DNA from: an uncultured Gemmatimonadota bacterium
GTDB taxonomy: Bacteria > Gemmatimonadota > Gemmatimonadetes > Gemmatimonadales > GWC2-71-9
Assembly: GCA_946887295.1 (NCBI GenBank)
Contig: CAMPKP010000029.1
Location: 1-27,955, forward strand
Reading direction: 5' to 3'
DNA length: 27,955 bases
Positions 26,519 to 27,955 of the stretch are shown in pieces. Position numbers and translations under genes: made by a program. The stretch's first letter is position 1. The number at the start of each line of letters is the position of its first letter. Below the pieces are notes generated by a model. That model was not told the DNA's origin, did no database searches, and saw only the letters and a program-made list of their open reading frames with translations.

Positions 26519-27955
26519 ATGGCTACCATCTTCGGCTCCGCGATCAAGCGCCGTGAGGACCCCCGGCTCATCACGGGCTCCGCGACCTACACCGACGACG
26601 TCAAGCTTCCCGGGCTCACCTACGCCGCGATCCTGCGGAGCCCGTACGCGCACGCGCGCATCACCCGAATCGACCCGACCGCGGCGAGGCGCTCGCCCGG
26701 AGTGATCGCGATCTACACCGGAGCCGAGATCAAGGACCGTGTAGCCCCGGTCCCCTGCGCCTGGAACGTCCCCAACTGCGACCTCAAGGTGCCGCCCCAT
26801 CCGCTGCTGGCCCACGACAAGGTCCGCTACGTCGGCGACGGGGTCGCCATGGTCGTCGCGAGCACCCGGGCCGCCGCCCGCGACGCCATCGACCTCATCG
26901 ACGTGGACTACGAGCCGCTCGAGGGCGGGGTCGACCCCGAGAAGATGGCCTCGCGCGGGGCACCCCAGCTCCACGAGGAGGTACCCGGCAACGTCGCCTT
27001 CACCTGGGTGGTGGCCGGCGGCGACGCGGAGGAGGCGTTCCGGACCGCCGAGGTCACGGTCAAGGAGCGGCTGGTGCAGCAGCGGCTGCTGCCCACGGCC
27101 ATGGAGACCCGGGCTGCGGTGGCGAGCTACAACAAGGGAAGCGGCCAGCTCACCCTCTGGGTCACCAGCCAGAATCCCCACATCCACCGGTTCCTCTGCT
27201 CGGTGATGCTCAAGGTTCCCGAGCACAGGCTGCGGGTGATCGCGCCCGAGGTGGGCGGAGGGTTCGGCAGCAAGATCCCGGCGTATCCCGACGAGGCCCT
27301 CGTGGCGCTCGCGGCGATGGACCTCGGACGCCCGGTCAAGTGGACCGAAGACCGCTCGGAGAACTACAAGGCGACGACGCACGGCCGGGACCACGTCCAG
27401 CACGTGGAGCTGTGCGGCACCAGGGACGGCAGGATCACGGGTCTGCGCACCAAGGTGTACGCGGGTCTCGGCGCCTACGCGTCCACCGCGGCGCCGGGGA
27501 TACCCACCATCCTGCATGGCCTGGTCTACTCCGGGCCGTACACCATCCCCAACATCCACGGCACGATCTACGGCGTGTACACCGCCGGCACCCCGGTGGA
27601 CGCCTACCGCGGCGCGGGCCGGCCGGAGGCCGCGTACCTCATCGAGCGGCTGGTGGACATCTATGCCCGGAAGATCGGGATGGACCCGGTCGAGGTGCGG
27701 CGCAAGAACTTCATTCCGTCCGACCAGTTCCCCCATACCGTCGCCACCGGCCTGGTGTACGACTCCGGCAACTACGAGCCGGCGCTCGACAAGGCCGTCA
27801 AGATCCTCGACTATGCCGGCTTCCGCCGCCAGCAGGCCGAGGCCCGCGCGCAAGGCCGCTATCTCGGCGTGGGGGTCATCTCCTACATCGAGATCTGCGG
27901 ACTGGGGCCGTCGCAGGTGGCCGGGGCGGTGGGCTTCGGGGGCGGGCTCTACGAC
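26519..27955 (+). CDS. molybdopterin large subunit, form II CoxL-like, cut off by window end
   Basis: 479 codons are visible from ATG 26519 (GAGG seven bases upstream) with no stop before the window end; full-length members are about 780 aa. It begins with the usual MATIFGSAIKRREDPRLITG. Seen features: EVGGGFGSK (GGGFGS at 246-251), which contacts the cofactor, and AYRGAGRP (362-369), which is the active-site loop. Form I CO dehydrogenases have AYRCSFR with the essential Cys at that place; here it is Gly-Ala-Gly, the form II pattern, so CO oxidation is doubtful and another substrate, such as a purine or aromatic aldehyde, is possible. With the upstream 2Fe-2S gene it forms the S-L part of a form II operon; a flavin subunit (M) would be expected beyond the window. 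Confidence 0.92.
   Translation, partial: MATIFGSAIKRREDPRLITGSATYTDDVKLPGLTYAAILRSPYAHARITRIDPTAARRSPGVIAIYTGAEIKDRVAPVPCAWNVPNCDLKVPPHPLLAHDKVRYVGDGVAMVVASTRAAARDAIDLIDVDYEPLEGGVDPEKMASRGAPQLHEEVPGNVAFTWVVAGGDAEEAFRTAEVTVKERLVQQRLLPTAMETRAAVASYNKGSGQLTLWVTSQNPHIHRFLCSVMLKVPEHRLRVIAPEVGGGFGSKIPAYPDEALVALAAMDLGRPVKWTEDRSENYKATTHGRDHVQHVELCGTRDGRITGLRTKVYAGLGAYASTAAPGIPTILHGLVYSGPYTIPNIHGTIYGVYTAGTPVDAYRGAGRPEAAYLIERLVDIYARKIGMDPVEVRRKNFIPSDQFPHTVATGLVYDSGNYEPALDKAVKILDYAGFRRQQAEARAQGRYLGVGVISYIEICGLGPSQVAGAVGFGGGLYD

Noticed and set aside
26519..27955. Form I aerobic CO dehydrogenase (CoxL)
   Set aside because: The active-site loop is AYRGAGR, not AYRCSFR.

Overview
The window is very GC-rich, tightly packed chromosomal DNA with small gaps, many 1-8 bp gene overlaps and about 22 protein genes plus one tRNA. 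An outer-membrane beta-barrel gene, a Tat-type leader and lipid/sugar glycosyltransferases point to a Gram-negative-type (diderm) soil or aquatic bacterium; Gemmatimonadota or a similar high-GC phylum is my best guess, but no marker gene in the window proves this. No CRISPR array, insertion sequence, rRNA or phage gene was seen.

Left part (1-5734, all minus strand) is a metal-homeostasis operon read right to left: a DtxR/MntR-family regulator with Mn-type ligands, an Nramp (MntH) importer, a Tat-exported two-domain multicopper oxidase, a ZIP transporter with an extra extracytoplasmic N-terminal domain, an outer-membrane beta-barrel, and an FtsX-type ABC permease cut by the window edge. A perfect 28-bp palindrome with a DtxR/MntR-type core lies directly before the regulator gene and covers its probable -10 region, so the whole operon is probably autoregulated by metal.

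Next (5786-8474, minus) is a co-directional group: S66 LD-carboxypeptidase, alpha/beta hydrolase, FmdB-type zinc ribbon and a Nudix hydrolase. Diverging from it (8537-10257, plus) are a small stand-alone RsbRD-N-like helical protein and a family 2 glycosyltransferase, which runs into a convergent exported protein (10259-10915).

The centre (11077-16255, plus) holds the most interesting object: a 993-aa Eco57I/TaqI-type adenine DNA methyltransferase translationally coupled to a compact 734-aa superfamily 2 (SNF2/HepA-like) ATPase. The two make up a self-contained 5.2-kb module set among housekeeping genes, with no recognisable nuclease, DrmB, PLD or BREX partner. It is a candidate minimal restriction or phage-defence system.

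The right part has a HAD phosphatase, a 1127-aa orphan hybrid sensor kinase, a DUF47-Pit phosphate uptake operon divergent from the kinase, a GT4 glycosyltransferase, a hemolysin III/TrhA membrane protein, malate synthase A, tRNA-Asn(GTT), and the start of a molybdenum hydroxylase operon (2Fe-2S subunit, then a form II CoxL-like large subunit cut by the window end). Several genes have a -10-like hexamer exactly six bases before the start codon and no ribosome binding site, which suggests leaderless transcripts.
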